From the NCBI GenBank assembly GCA_017885655.1, contig JAFNFQ010000027.1, positions 1 to 53,714 of the forward strand: DNA of 53,714 nucleotides, read 5' to 3'. Positions 37,583 to 47,054 of the stretch are shown here, piece after piece. This DNA is from Methanobacteriota archaeon. Its GTDB lineage: Archaea; Thermoplasmatota; Thermoplasmata; RBG-16-68-12; JAFNFQ01. How positions within the stretch are numbered: the first letter of the stretch is position 1; the number at the start of each line of letters is the position of its first letter. The notes beneath the pieces were generated by a model. The model was given only the letters and a program-made list of their open reading frames with translations, did not search any database and was not told the origin of the DNA. The translations under genes and the position numbers were made by a program.

Positions 37583-38656
37583 CTATCTTCTCAGGAATCC
37601 AGAAGCGTTTGGCGGTGCCGGGGGCGCGTCCCCGGAAGCCCCTCTTACCTTGACGATGCCATCCGACGGCCTCAGCGTCATCGGAAGCTGCAGGCCGGTC
37701 ATGATGCACATGACCTTGATCGTGCCCTCGTTCTCGGGGTCGAAGCGCACGCCGAACTTCACCATCGCCTCTTCAGGCATTTCGCGCGTCAGGCCGTCGA
37801 TGACCGCGTACGCTGTCCCGAGCTTCAGGCGAGGACCGGATGAGATGTGTATGAGCGCCCCTTTTGCTGCGCTGCAGTCGACATCGAGAAGCGGGTTGTT
37901 GAGTGTCTCGGCCACGAGCTTCTCCGACTCGTAGATCGAGTTCTCCCCGTAGAGCACGGTGGACATCCCGCCACTCTGGAACACCGCCTTGACGTCAGCG
38001 AAATCCAGGTTGATGAGTCCGGGGAGGTTGATCATCTCTGTGACGTTCTTGACGACCTCGGAGATGAGCTGGTCCATGACCGCGAACGCCTGCTCGACCG
38101 GCAGCTGAGGCACGATCTCGACGAGGCGGTTGTTGTCGAGGATGATGAGGCTGTCCGTCGCCTGACGGAGCTTCTCCAGTCCCGCCAGCGCGACCTTCTG
38201 TCTACCCTTCTCGACCTTGAAAGGCGTCGTCGCAAGCGCGACCACGATCGAGCCCGATTCCCTTGCGAGGCGGGCGACGACAGGAGCGAGTCCCGTCCCT
38301 GTCCCGCCGCCAAGACCGACGGTGATGAAAGTCAAGTCAGCACCGCCAACCAGCGCCCTCAGCTCTCTCTCCTGGAGCTGGGCCGCCCTCTCCGCGACAT
38401 CGGGGTTCCCGCCAGTCCCGTAACCCCGGGTGATCCCGCCGCCAAGGAGGAACTTGCTCTCCACCTGGACGCGGTCCAGATGAACCTTGTCCGTGTTGAT
38501 CACCGTCATCTCCACATCCTTGGCACCCATCTGCGAGAGGCGGTTCACGCTGTTGCACCCTGCCCCGCCGCAACCGACGACGAGGATGCGCGGCTTGCGG
38601 AAGGCGAACTCTTCAAGTTCCCGATTGCTCCTGTCGAGCAGGTTCTCCAGTCCCAT
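37583..38656 (-). CDS. ftsZ: Cell division protein FtsZ
   Basis: VVGCGGAGCNSVNRLSQMG, GLGGGTGTGLAPVVARLA, NLDFADVKAVFQSGG; start chosen at MGLENLLDRSNREL. Confidence 0.96.
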   Translation of the reverse strand: MGLENLLDRSNRELEEFAFRKPRILVVGCGGAGCNSVNRLSQMGAKDVEMTVINTDKVHLDRVQVESKFLLGGGITRGYGTGGNPDVAERAAQLQERELRALVGGADLTFITVGLGGGTGTGLAPVVARLARESGSIVVALATTPFKVEKGRQKVALAGLEKLRQATDSLIILDNNRLVEIVPQLPVEQAFAVMDQLISEVVKNVTEMINLPGLINLDFADVKAVFQSGGMSTVLYGENSIYESEKLVAETLNNPLLDVDCSAAKGALIHISSGPRLKLGTAYAVIDGLTREMPEEAMVKFGVRFDPENEGTIKVMCIMTGLQLPMTLRPSDGIVKVRGASGDAPPAPPNASGFLRR

Positions 38657-38682
38657 CCCGTCTTCCTTCCTGCGGGTATCGG

Positions 38683-38710
38683 GGTGAGGCGGCGGTGAGC
38701 CCGCCTCACC
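38683..38710. promoter_or_regulatory. Perfect 10-bp inverted repeat with 8-nt loop just upstream of ftsZ
   Basis: GGTGAGGCGG - cggtgagc - CCGCCTCACC, about 27 nt upstream of proposed ftsZ start. Confidence 0.5.
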
Positions 38711-38771
38711 TCGTGCATCCCGCACTACTTCTTTTTTGGGGGTGTCACGCGTCTCTTCTGTGGCCCTTCCC

Positions 38772-39089
38772 TCATTCGTCGGTCTTCTCGATGGCCTTCG
38801 TAACCCGCCTCCGGACGTATTCCCGCACCGCGTTGCGGATTGCGTCCTCGATCGAAACCGAGTCACCGCTCCGAACGAGCTGTTGCAGGTCCACCACGTT
38901 GCCCTTCGGCAGTTCGATGGTCATCTTGCGGATGTAGTCAGGCGCGAATTGCTGGTCTATGAAGCGATCTATGGCTGCTCTGATGGCGTCGGAGATGGTG
39001 GAGAACTCGCCGCTCTTCACCAGTGTCTGTAGTCTGTTGATCTTGTCCGGTGGGATTCTGATCGTCACACGTTCCGATTCCGAAGCCAT
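38772..39089 (-). CDS. Tandem ribbon-helix-helix transcriptional regulator (CdrS-like by context)
   Basis: Two RHH copies: VTIRIPPDKINRLQTLVKSGEFSTISDAIRAAIDRFI and MTIELPKGNVVDLQQLVRSGDSVSIEDAIRNAVREYV; upstream of ftsZ. Confidence 0.85.
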   Translation of the reverse strand: MASESERVTIRIPPDKINRLQTLVKSGEFSTISDAIRAAIDRFIDQQFAPDYIRKMTIELPKGNVVDLQQLVRSGDSVSIEDAIRNAVREYVRRRVTKAIEKTDE

Positions 39090-39109
39090 TGCGGTTCCTT
39101 CGTGCGTCT

Positions 39110-39141
39110 GACAACTTCCGGCTATTTGTCCGACAATTGTC
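39110..39141. promoter_or_regulatory. Cluster of four GACAA/TTGTC half-sites, candidate RHH operator
   Basis: GACAA 39110-39114, TTGTC 39126-39130, GACAATTGTC 39132-39141. Confidence 0.55.
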
Positions 39142-39189
39142 CTATAACACCGATACGCTATATAATACTATGTCAAAGGAGAACCGGCC

Positions 39190-40569
39190 TTGGGAGTCAT
39201 AATATCTCCCCATAGGAATACCCCCTCGGTGCCCCGCAAGGATAGGGAGAAGGACTCCTGGGAGAGCCTCTACAGGAATGTCAAGAGCGCACGTCCCCTT
39301 GCCGGCTGCAGGGCGCTCCTCGCCTACAACACGGTCCTCGACCGCGTCGTGAAAGTCGACGAGCGGCTCCTGTCCAAGCTTCCGAAACCCTCGAAATCGC
39401 GGAGGCCACGGAGGGTCAGGGACATCCAGGACTTCGCAGATGCCCTCGCCTTCAGCATCCGCCGCAACGTCGCCGTGGAGGTCGTCTGCGAGCCGAAGGT
39501 CTTCGCCGAGATCTCGAAACTTGGTCCCTACAAAGAGCAGATCGGGGGGCAGGTGGCCATAATCGCGAACCTCCTTTCGAAGTTCCAGAGGAGCGCGGTT
39601 ATCGTCCATGCGGACAGGTTCGACGCACGCGCTGCCGCCCTCTACCGCAAGACGAAGGCGCTCGTGGCCCTGCCCTCTCACGATGGAATGCGGATCATAC
39701 CGGCGGAGAAGTTCGTGGAAGAGGTGGAGCCGGAGGCGCACTACATCTTCGAGTATGGCACGGGGACGGCCTTCGCGTCCGGGCGGGCCGGCAGGAAAAA
39801 CAGGATGATCGCCTGCCCCACGACCCCGATCGAGTTCCAGACCGACTGGGAAGAGGTCCTGCCGGAACTCGCTCCCTTGGTGGACGTCGCATTCCTGGCG
39901 GGACTGAACCACATGGGCGACGACTACGAGGGCGCCTTCGCCCGCGTGGCCGAGCATATCAGGCTCCTGCGGCTCGGCAATCCCCGGATTACCGTCCACC
40001 TGGAGCTGACGTCGACGCAAGAACTCATGAAGCTGGAGAAAATTCTCGACATTGTCGTGAGGAAGGTCGATAGCGTCGGTCTCAACGAGGGCGAGCTGCG
40101 CGACGTGATGGATTGCCTGGGGCACAAGCCTGAGAGAGGGCCGCTCGGCCAGGTCGAGGGCATGCTGGCCCTCATGGGTCTCGGGCCGAAGAGGGTCCAC
40201 TTGCACACGATGGGATATTACCTCTGCAAGGTGCGGGGAAAGGAGGAGCCGGCTCGTGATGGCATGCTGTGCGGGGCGTTGGTCGGCGCGGCAGCGGCGT
40301 TGAAGGGCGGGATACCTGGACCGAAGGACCTGGATGCTGCCTTGAGAGTGCCGGTCTCGGAGCGCGGAGTTGACATGCTGAAGGCCTTCGAGCAGGTCTG
40401 GCTGAGGCAGGACACGGACGAGCTGGCGACGAAGGGATATCTCGAGGGGTTCGGACTGGCGGCCGTGCCAACGAAGGTCGTGCCCGAGCCGAAAGGGACC
40501 GTGGGGCTGGGCGACATGGTGTCCAGCTCGTCGCTCGCCGCCGAGCTCGCGTTCAGGAATCCACGCTAG
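39190..40569 (+). CDS. ADP-dependent phosphofructokinase/glucokinase family protein; start uncertain (TTG 39190 or GTG 39229)
   Basis: GGQVAIIANLLSKF, FLAGLNHMGDDY, VGLNEGELRDV, terminal VGLGDMVSSS. Confidence 0.87.
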   Translation: MGVIISPHRNTPSVPRKDREKDSWESLYRNVKSARPLAGCRALLAYNTVLDRVVKVDERLLSKLPKPSKSRRPRRVRDIQDFADALAFSIRRNVAVEVVCEPKVFAEISKLGPYKEQIGGQVAIIANLLSKFQRSAVIVHADRFDARAAALYRKTKALVALPSHDGMRIIPAEKFVEEVEPEAHYIFEYGTGTAFASGRAGRKNRMIACPTTPIEFQTDWEEVLPELAPLVDVAFLAGLNHMGDDYEGAFARVAEHIRLLRLGNPRITVHLELTSTQELMKLEKILDIVVRKVDSVGLNEGELRDVMDCLGHKPERGPLGQVEGMLALMGLGPKRVHLHTMGYYLCKVRGKEEPARDGMLCGALVGAAAALKGGIPGPKDLDAALRVPVSERGVDMLKAFEQVWLRQDTDELATKGYLEGFGLAAVPTKVVPEPKGTVGLGDMVSSSSLAAELAFRNPR

Positions 40570-40572
40570 AGG

Positions 40573-43500
40573 TCACTCCGAGTACCTGAGCGCCGCCGCA
40601 GGCGGTGTCTTCGATGCGCGAACTGCTGGTGATGCTGTCGCCAGGACGGTCGCGACGCCTGCGATCAACGCCACGGCCGCGAGGTGCAGCCACGGTATGA
40701 TGAACGGCGTGACCTCCTGGAAGAACATGGACCAGACTCTGTACGCCAGCACTATGCCGCACGCGATCCCGATGACGGAACCGAAGAGCGCGATGAAGCT
40801 GATCTCCAGCAGGAATGAGACCATGACCATCCGCTTCGTGTAGCCTATCGCCCTCAGAACGCCTATCTGCTGCCTCCTCTCCACGACCGCCCTGACCATT
40901 ATCACCGCCACTCCGGCGATGCCGACAATCAAGCCGATGCCCAGGTAAGCCTGCATCAACAGGAGCACTCGGTCTGCCGTCTCGATCACCTGGCCGAGTA
41001 CCTCGGCCACGATGACAGTCTCCAGCCCATAGCCGTACTCGATGAACGTGGACTTGAGCGAGTCAGCCACGAATCTCGCGCTGACCCCCGGCCTCAGCTG
41101 GAAGAAGTAAGCGGACCAGGTCATCGAGTAGTTGCCCCTGACGACCTGCTGATTGACGAAGAGGCCCATCGTTCCGGGCAGGGACTGCTGGAGTATGCCG
41201 AGTATCGTGAAGTTCTGCATCGCCCCCGTCTGGTAGGACACGACGCTGACCCTGTCGCCAACCTCCAATCTGAGCTCTCCCTCGGCCGGAGACACCTCCG
41301 TCCCGCCAGCGGCGTTCCCGTCCACGAGCGCGAGCTCGTCGCTGTCCGCCAGCGCGGTCCACGCATCGCGCGGAGTCTGGATCAGATGGTACTGTCCCCC
41401 CCTGTCATAGTAGTGATCGGCGAGCTCCCTGAAGCCGAACTCGTTCGTCGTCAGCAGGACGTTGTCCACCCCCCAGAGAGTGTAGGGTATCGTCTTGGTG
41501 TTTCCCGGCGGCAGAACCCCGACCGGCACTACCGTCGCGTTGGAGACGCTTTCGATGTACTCCGAGACGCCCGACTCCTGCATGCCCCGCGACCAGTTCG
41601 CGTCGTCGATCCTCTTGAACTCGGTCGTGTGAGCGACCAAGTCGTACCCGCCGGTCTGCTGCGGTATCTGGTTGCTGATCGCCGACCCCTGCATCCCCTG
41701 TATCATCGAGATGATGCAGATCGCGAACATGATGAGGGAGAACATCCCGAGCGTCATGCCAGTCTGGAACTTCTTGCTCATGGGATACGTGAGCGAGGTC
41801 TTCAGCACGGGGTGAGCCTTGCCCTTCGCACCGAACCTAGTAATCATGCGGAGGAACGGAGAGGAGTTGAAGACGACGATGAGCACCGCCCCGAGGACGA
41901 GAAGAAGGCCGGCGGTGACGAACGGCACGTAAATGTCGGGTTCGTTGCTCTCGACGAACTTGGGGCCGAGGACCCAGGCGATTATGCCGATGCCGCCGAG
42001 AGTGGCGGTGTAGCGCGGGTTCACGATCCTAAGCGAGCCTATCATCACTCCGAGGATCAGCAGGGGGATCGAGGCGATATTGGCTGGCGGGTAGGAGCGA
42101 AGCCAGATTGCCGCCACGCCCCCGAGAACCAGAAGGAGTGCTACGGAAGCCTCTAACAGAGTCGTCCTCCGCGGCACCGGTTCGGGCTGGCCCCTGATCG
42201 CCCGGACGATGTTCAGCCTGCTTACGAACCATGAGGTGAGAACGACCGTGAAGAAAGTGATCAGGACGCCGATGGCAAATGCGAGGACGAGGCTACTGAT
42301 TTCGAAGTGGAAGGTTACGGTGAGCCCTCTATCCGAAATCGGGAACACCACCGAGAAGAAGTAGACGACGAGGGAGCCCAGACCGAGGCCCACCAGTGAG
42401 CCGAGAAAGGCGGACAGGGCGGAGAAAATCGCACCCTCGAAGAGGAAGCTCTGGGTCAGCTGGCCGCGGGTCATGCCGACCGCCCTGGAGATGCCCATCT
42501 CGCTCTTCCTCTCCTCCGCCATCATGACGAAGATGTTGATGATGAGCAGGATCCCCGCCACGATCGCGAACGCCCCCATGATGAAGAAGACCTGGGTCAC
42601 GTCCTTGCTGAAGCCGCGAGCGTCGTCGAGCCCTTGCTGCTTCACCTCCGCGACACGCGGCCTCGTGGCGGGGTTCCAGCCATGCGCATCCATGATGGAG
42701 TTGATGGCCGCCGTCACCTCGGCAGTGTGCTGGATCCCGTCCTCCTCGTTCCCCGTGTTCGACACGCGGATGAAATTGATCCTTCCAGGCATCTGGAAGC
42801 GCGTCTGGGCCTCGTCGAGTCGCATGATAATGATCTGCTGCTTGTCGAGGTTTGCGGTGCCCTTGTCGCCAAGGATGTCCGCGACCGTGACGACGAACGA
42901 GGCCTGCGAGAAATACAGACGCAGCTGACTCCCGGGCGTGGCGGAGAGCTTCTCCGCGACCCTCTGGTTCGCGTACACCTGTCCCTGGACGAGATCCTGC
43001 GTCGCGACAGAGCTGCCTTCGGTCGTGATCAAGCTGCCGAATCCCGCCTCCAGCGCCGAGTCGATGCCAATCACGCTCACGGGCTCCGCCCAGAGTCCTT
43101 CCAGCTCGTTCCTGATGGTGAGCCTCTGGACGATCCCCGGCGCAATCCCGTCAATCGGCGCGTTCCTCGACGCGAGGTCCTGGCTCAGGACCGTGTAGTA
43201 GGAATCGGTGAAATTCAGGTACACTCCGGCGGACTGCGTCCCTATGACCTCGTCCACCTGGCCCCAGCGCTGCAGCACGTCCTCGGTGAATATGTACTCC
43301 AGGGTGTCGCCCACCACCATGGCCGATGATATCAGCGCCGTCCCGACCATGAGGCCCAAGACGACGATGGCGGCTCTCGTCTTCCTTCGCGCGATATTCT
43401 TCAGGGACATCCTGAGGAGGACACGCCTTCTCGCAGCTGCGATGATCACGACAGTGAAGACTACCGCAACGAGCAGGAGGGCGAGGGTCGTGTCGCGCAA
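40573..43500 (-). CDS. FtsX/MacB-type ABC transporter permease; TTG start proposed
   Basis: LLRMSLKNIARRKTRAAIVVLGLMVGTALI, duplicated FtsX-like TM blocks, GISRAVGMTRGQL and GVLRAIGYTKRMV. Confidence 0.92.
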   Translation of the reverse strand: MRDTTLALLLVAVVFTVVIIAAARRRVLLRMSLKNIARRKTRAAIVVLGLMVGTALISSAMVVGDTLEYIFTEDVLQRWGQVDEVIGTQSAGVYLNFTDSYYTVLSQDLASRNAPIDGIAPGIVQRLTIRNELEGLWAEPVSVIGIDSALEAGFGSLITTEGSSVATQDLVQGQVYANQRVAEKLSATPGSQLRLYFSQASFVVTVADILGDKGTANLDKQQIIIMRLDEAQTRFQMPGRINFIRVSNTGNEEDGIQHTAEVTAAINSIMDAHGWNPATRPRVAEVKQQGLDDARGFSKDVTQVFFIMGAFAIVAGILLIINIFVMMAEERKSEMGISRAVGMTRGQLTQSFLFEGAIFSALSAFLGSLVGLGLGSLVVYFFSVVFPISDRGLTVTFHFEISSLVLAFAIGVLITFFTVVLTSWFVSRLNIVRAIRGQPEPVPRRTTLLEASVALLLVLGGVAAIWLRSYPPANIASIPLLILGVMIGSLRIVNPRYTATLGGIGIIAWVLGPKFVESNEPDIYVPFVTAGLLLVLGAVLIVVFNSSPFLRMITRFGAKGKAHPVLKTSLTYPMSKKFQTGMTLGMFSLIMFAICIISMIQGMQGSAISNQIPQQTGGYDLVAHTTEFKRIDDANWSRGMQESGVSEYIESVSNATVVPVGVLPPGNTKTIPYTLWGVDNVLLTTNEFGFRELADHYYDRGGQYHLIQTPRDAWTALADSDELALVDGNAAGGTEVSPAEGELRLEVGDRVSVVSYQTGAMQNFTILGILQQSLPGTMGLFVNQQVVRGNYSMTWSAYFFQLRPGVSARFVADSLKSTFIEYGYGLETVIVAEVLGQVIETADRVLLLMQAYLGIGLIVGIAGVAVIMVRAVVERRQQIGVLRAIGYTKRMVMVSFLLEISFIALFGSVIGIACGIVLAYRVWSMFFQEVTPFIIPWLHLAAVALIAGVATVLATASPAVRASKTPPAAALRYSE

Positions 43501-43508
43501 CGTCCCAC

Positions 43509-44204
43509 CTACTTGGCGGCTGTGTCCTCTACTATCCTGCCGTCCCTCATCTTGAGAATCCTGTTGGCCCACTCGCTGACCGCCGGGTCGTGCGTGACTA
43601 CGACGAAGGTCTGGCGGTTCCCGACGTTCAGCTGCTTGAGGAGTTGCATGATCTGGCGGGACGTGTCAGTGTCCAGGTTCCCTGTCGGCTCGTCGGCCCA
43701 GACTATCGCGGGAGAGTTGACGAGGGCGCGCGCGATCGCCGCCCGCTGCTGCTGACCCGCGCTGAGTTCCGAGGGCTTGTGCTGCTCCCACCCCTTCATG
43801 CCCATCTGCTCGATGATCATCATCGCGGTTGCCCTCGCCTGCTTAGGCGGGTGGCCGACTATCAGCAGGGGAAGCTCCACATTCTCGACCGCCGTCAGGA
43901 CGGGGAGCAGGTTGTACGACTGGAAAATGAAACCCATGCGCTTGGCCCTGTATTCCGTCTTCTGCTTGTCGGTCATGGAGCTGAGCGATTTGCCGTCGAC
44001 ATAGACCTCGCCCGACGTGAGCTCGTCCAGGCCGGAGAAGCAGTTCAGGAGCGTCGTCTTGCCGCATCCGGACGGCCCCATTATCGCGACCATCTCGCCG
44101 GGGAGTATCTCCAGGTTGATTCCCTGGAGGGCGCGGACACTCAAAGGTCCGGATTCGTAGACCTTCTCAGCCGCGACCGCTCTCACCAAGGGCTCCGGTT
44201 TCAT
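43509..44204 (-). CDS. MacB/LolD-type ABC transporter ATP-binding protein
   Basis: GPSGCGKTTLLN, LSAGQQQRAAIARALVNSP, WADEPTGNLD. Confidence 0.96.
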   Translation of the reverse strand: MKPEPLVRAVAAEKVYESGPLSVRALQGINLEILPGEMVAIMGPSGCGKTTLLNCFSGLDELTSGEVYVDGKSLSSMTDKQKTEYRAKRMGFIFQSYNLLPVLTAVENVELPLLIVGHPPKQARATAMMIIEQMGMKGWEQHKPSELSAGQQQRAAIARALVNSPAIVWADEPTGNLDTDTSRQIMQLLKQLNVGNRQTFVVVTHDPAVSEWANRILKMRDGRIVEDTAAK

Positions 44205-44237
44205 GGGGTCGGATTGTCTATGATGTGGTGGTTATTG

Positions 44238-44257
44238 AGGGTTGCGCCAAACCCTCG
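44238..44257. promoter_or_regulatory. Perfect 7-bp inverted repeat in divergent promoter region
   Basis: GAGGGTT - gcgcca - AACCCTC. Confidence 0.4.
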
Positions 44258-44291
44258 GCAAACATTTACTACTGGCCGGAGATAACGAGCC

Positions 44292-45101
44292 GTGAACCTC
44301 AGGCCGAAGTTCAGGGAAGAGCACGTCAAGGCGATAGAGGTCTTCCTCTCACATCATCTGGAGGAGAGCGGAAGGAAGGGGTTCGTTCTCGGGATGAGCG
44401 GCGGGCTCGACTCTTCCCTGGTCGCGAAGCTCTGCGCTGACGCGGTCGGTCCCGCCAAAGTCTTGGGCCTCATGCTCAACGAAGATGTCACCGACCCCGG
44501 CGACATTACAGATGTAAAAAACTGGGCAAGAACCATACATATGTTAGTGGAGGAAATCGACATCACGCCGATGGTGGATTCTTTCCGCAAGGGCCTCGGG
44601 CTCAAGCCGAGTCAGAGAAGCGCCATCGGGAACATCAAGGCCAGGGTCCGTATGATCGTCCTCTACAACACCGCCGCGGACGAGGACAGGCTCGTGATCG
44701 GGACTGGCAACAAAAGCGAGCTCCTGACCGGGTACACGACCAAGTTCGGGGATGGCGGTGCCGACTTCACGCCGCTCGGCGATCTCTACAAGGCCCAGGT
44801 CAGGGATATGGCCAAGTTCCTGAAGCTGCCGAAGCGGATCATCGAGAAGGTGCCGACCGCCGGTCTCTGGAAGGGGCAGACCGACGAGGGCGAACTCGGT
44901 ATCTCCTATGATGAGCTGGACCGCATCCTCCTCGGCCTGGAACTCCAGCTCGACAAGGCAGACATCGCGCGGAAGACCGGGCTGGCTCCGAAGAAGATAG
45001 CCAAGGTGGAGCAGCTTGTCGCCCGAAGCGTTCACAAGAGGAAATTGCCGCTGATTCCCAAGCTAGGCATCAGGACGATTGGCCTTGACTGGCGCGAGTG
45101 A
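44292..45101 (+). CDS. nadE: NAD+ synthetase (GTG start)
   Basis: LGMSGGLDSSLVAKLC, VIGTGNKSELLTGYTTKFGDGGADFTPLGDLYKAQV. Confidence 0.94.
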   Translation: MNLRPKFREEHVKAIEVFLSHHLEESGRKGFVLGMSGGLDSSLVAKLCADAVGPAKVLGLMLNEDVTDPGDITDVKNWARTIHMLVEEIDITPMVDSFRKGLGLKPSQRSAIGNIKARVRMIVLYNTAADEDRLVIGTGNKSELLTGYTTKFGDGGADFTPLGDLYKAQVRDMAKFLKLPKRIIEKVPTAGLWKGQTDEGELGISYDELDRILLGLELQLDKADIARKTGLAPKKIAKVEQLVARSVHKRKLPLIPKLGIRTIGLDWRE

Positions 45102-45599
45102 GGCCATCCTCTCCTCGATCAGCGAGAGCAGCTCCCTTCGCTTCTCGACGTTGAAAACTATCCTGCTCGCAGCGAAGCCGAGCACCTGCCAGAACCTCCT
45201 CGGCTTTTTTAGCTTGACCTCGACAAGCTCGAACCTGCTGCTCGTGACGAACAGAATTGACGATCGCCAGGAGAGGGCGAGCCCGATCCTCATCTCCGCG
45301 TCGTACGCCTCGACCTTCTCGATCTCCCTCAGCGGTATTACGCACTTGAAGTAGATTCCCTGTCTGAGGATGAGGCGGCTGCGCGTCAGCCAATGGGTCG
45401 TGAACATCGGCGAGATGCCGTAGACGGCGAAGAGCGTGGACAGGAGAACGATCAACAGGACGAACCAGAGCAGCAACTCTGTGGACAACGCGCGGAACAT
45501 CAGGACCGTGAAGAGCATCACCATGGCGATGACGACGCTGCGCGAGATGAAGCGCGTCTTCGGGTAACGGAACACCGCAAGCTTTTCGCTCGTCTTCAA
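45063..45599 (-). CDS. PH-domain-like membrane protein (TTG start proposed)
   Basis: Two TM segments then RLILRQGIYFKCVIPLREIEKVEAYDAE; GGAGG a few nt upstream of TTG 45599. Confidence 0.65.
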   Translation of the reverse strand: MKTSEKLAVFRYPKTRFISRSVVIAMVMLFTVLMFRALSTELLLWFVLLIVLLSTLFAVYGISPMFTTHWLTRSRLILRQGIYFKCVIPLREIEKVEAYDAEMRIGLALSWRSSILFVTSSRFELVEVKLKKPRRFWQVLGFAASRIVFNVEKRRELLSLIEERMASLAPVKANRPDA

Positions 45600-45609
45600 G
45601 GTCCGCCTC

Positions 45610-46002
45610 CTAGAGCTCCGAGACCGTGTTGATGAACTTGATCTGCTTGATGCCGCGGATTCCACGGACGGCGTGTATTATCTCCTTGAGGCGGGAGTTC
45701 ACGCCCTCTGCGATGAAAACCTCCAGACAATTGACCTCGTCTAGGTGAGTGTGGAGCATCGTCCTGATCTCCTCGTAGTTGTGGCGGAGGCGGGAGAGCT
45801 GCACCTTCGGTTCATCCCTGTCGTAGAGCACAGCTAAGATCAAGGCATTTCTCCCGGAGGGCAGGCTCCACTCCTCCGTGTCGACGAAGTCCTTCATCGC
45901 TTCCCTGAAAGCCTCGGACCTGGAGGAATAGCCGCGCCTCTTCATCGCCTCCTCAAACTTCTTCAGGATCGGTTCGCCCACTGACAAGCTTATTATCGGC
46001 AT
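45610..46002 (-). CDS. NikR-like metal-responsive regulator (RHH + ACT-like domain)
   Basis: RHH MPIISLSVGEPILKKFEEAMKRRGYSSRSEAFREAM; HTHLDEVNCLEVFIAEG metal-site-like motif. Confidence 0.87.
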   Translation of the reverse strand: MPIISLSVGEPILKKFEEAMKRRGYSSRSEAFREAMKDFVDTEEWSLPSGRNALILAVLYDRDEPKVQLSRLRHNYEEIRTMLHTHLDEVNCLEVFIAEGVNSRLKEIIHAVRGIRGIKQIKFINTVSEL

Positions 46003-46033
46003 GCTGACCGTTATTAATCAACCGCCAACCCGT

Positions 46034-46055
46034 ATTTGATTCTTATTAAACAAAT
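46034..46055. promoter_or_regulatory. ATTTG-N12-CAAAT inverted repeat between NikR-like and ZIP genes
   Basis: atttgattcttattaaacaaat in the divergent intergenic region. Confidence 0.4.
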
Positions 46056-46097
46056 CGGAAGATGTAAATAAGGCCGAGGGCCACTGCGAGCCCGGAC

Positions 46098-46871
46098 ATG
46101 GCTCTGCCCGACCCTTACGTCCTCGCATTCTGGGGCCTCGTGACGTTCGTTGCCCCCATGGTCATGTTGTTCGTCCCGTTCCTGAAGGGGCGCCTGAGCG
46201 AGGACACCATGCACCTGATGCTCGGTTTCTCTGCAGGTCTCCTCGGTGGTATCACGTTCATCGACATACTGCCGGAAGCTTTCGACCATGCGAAGGAGGT
46301 CGGCGTCTCATCGATGTACGTCTCGGGGGGCGTGGCTGTCGGGTTGTTTCTTCTTTTCGCCGTCGAAAGACACATGCTCGTCAACGAGAGGAAGCGTTCG
46401 CGCGTCCACATGGAGAATGGCAGAGAGATCGCTCCTCTGGGGACTCTTGCGGTGAGCGCCCTCACGATACACGGAATCGTTGACGGTTTCGTCATTCCGA
46501 TTGGTTTCTCTGGGGGTGCGGAGGTGGGTTTGATAATCACCCTCGCGGTCGCCCTTCACCAGATACCCGATTCCTTCTCAGCGGCCACAATCGCTTTGAC
46601 AGCCGGCTACAAGAGGAGCAGGATTGCCCTCTTCGTCATAATCACAGCCCTCGACACTCCGATAGGCATCGTTGTGGGCTACGCGTTCCTGGGGGCTGGC
46701 GCATGGATGATCCCGTTCGGCCTCGGGCTGTCTGCGGGGACGTTCATCTTCGTTTCGGCTGCCGACCTCATCCCGGAGCTGCAGCACCGTTCGTCCAGCG
46801 CGTGGGTCACTGTCTCCATAGTCTTTGGGTTCATTTTCGTGATGGTCTTGAACACATGGGTGCGGGTCTAA
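46098..46871 (+). CDS. ZIP-family metal transporter
   Basis: LTIHGIVDGFVIPIGFSGG and VALHQIPDSFSAATIAL TM motifs. Confidence 0.92.
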   Translation: MALPDPYVLAFWGLVTFVAPMVMLFVPFLKGRLSEDTMHLMLGFSAGLLGGITFIDILPEAFDHAKEVGVSSMYVSGGVAVGLFLLFAVERHMLVNERKRSRVHMENGREIAPLGTLAVSALTIHGIVDGFVIPIGFSGGAEVGLIITLAVALHQIPDSFSAATIALTAGYKRSRIALFVIITALDTPIGIVVGYAFLGAGAWMIPFGLGLSAGTFIFVSAADLIPELQHRSSSAWVTVSIVFGFIFVMVLNTWVRV

Positions 46872-47054
46872 TTCCATCCCAATTCAATTCATCGCGCAAT
46901 ATAATAATGCCCTACCTTTCAGATTCTTGCATTCTCCACGCGTCGTGAGAAAGCTATTAGTATAGACCCCTCGATACCGCCGCTCGCCTCTGTCTGCTTG
47001 CCATGTCTAAATCCAGGAGAGGTAGCCCTTTCGGCTTCTAAGGGGGAGTAAGAG

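Noticed and set aside
39142-40206. 354-aa - strand ORF
   Set aside because: Antisense shadow of the ADP-dependent kinase gene
46872-47054. Definite oriC call
   Set aside because: No repeated ORB-like boxes or obvious AT-rich unwinding element could be recognised by eye
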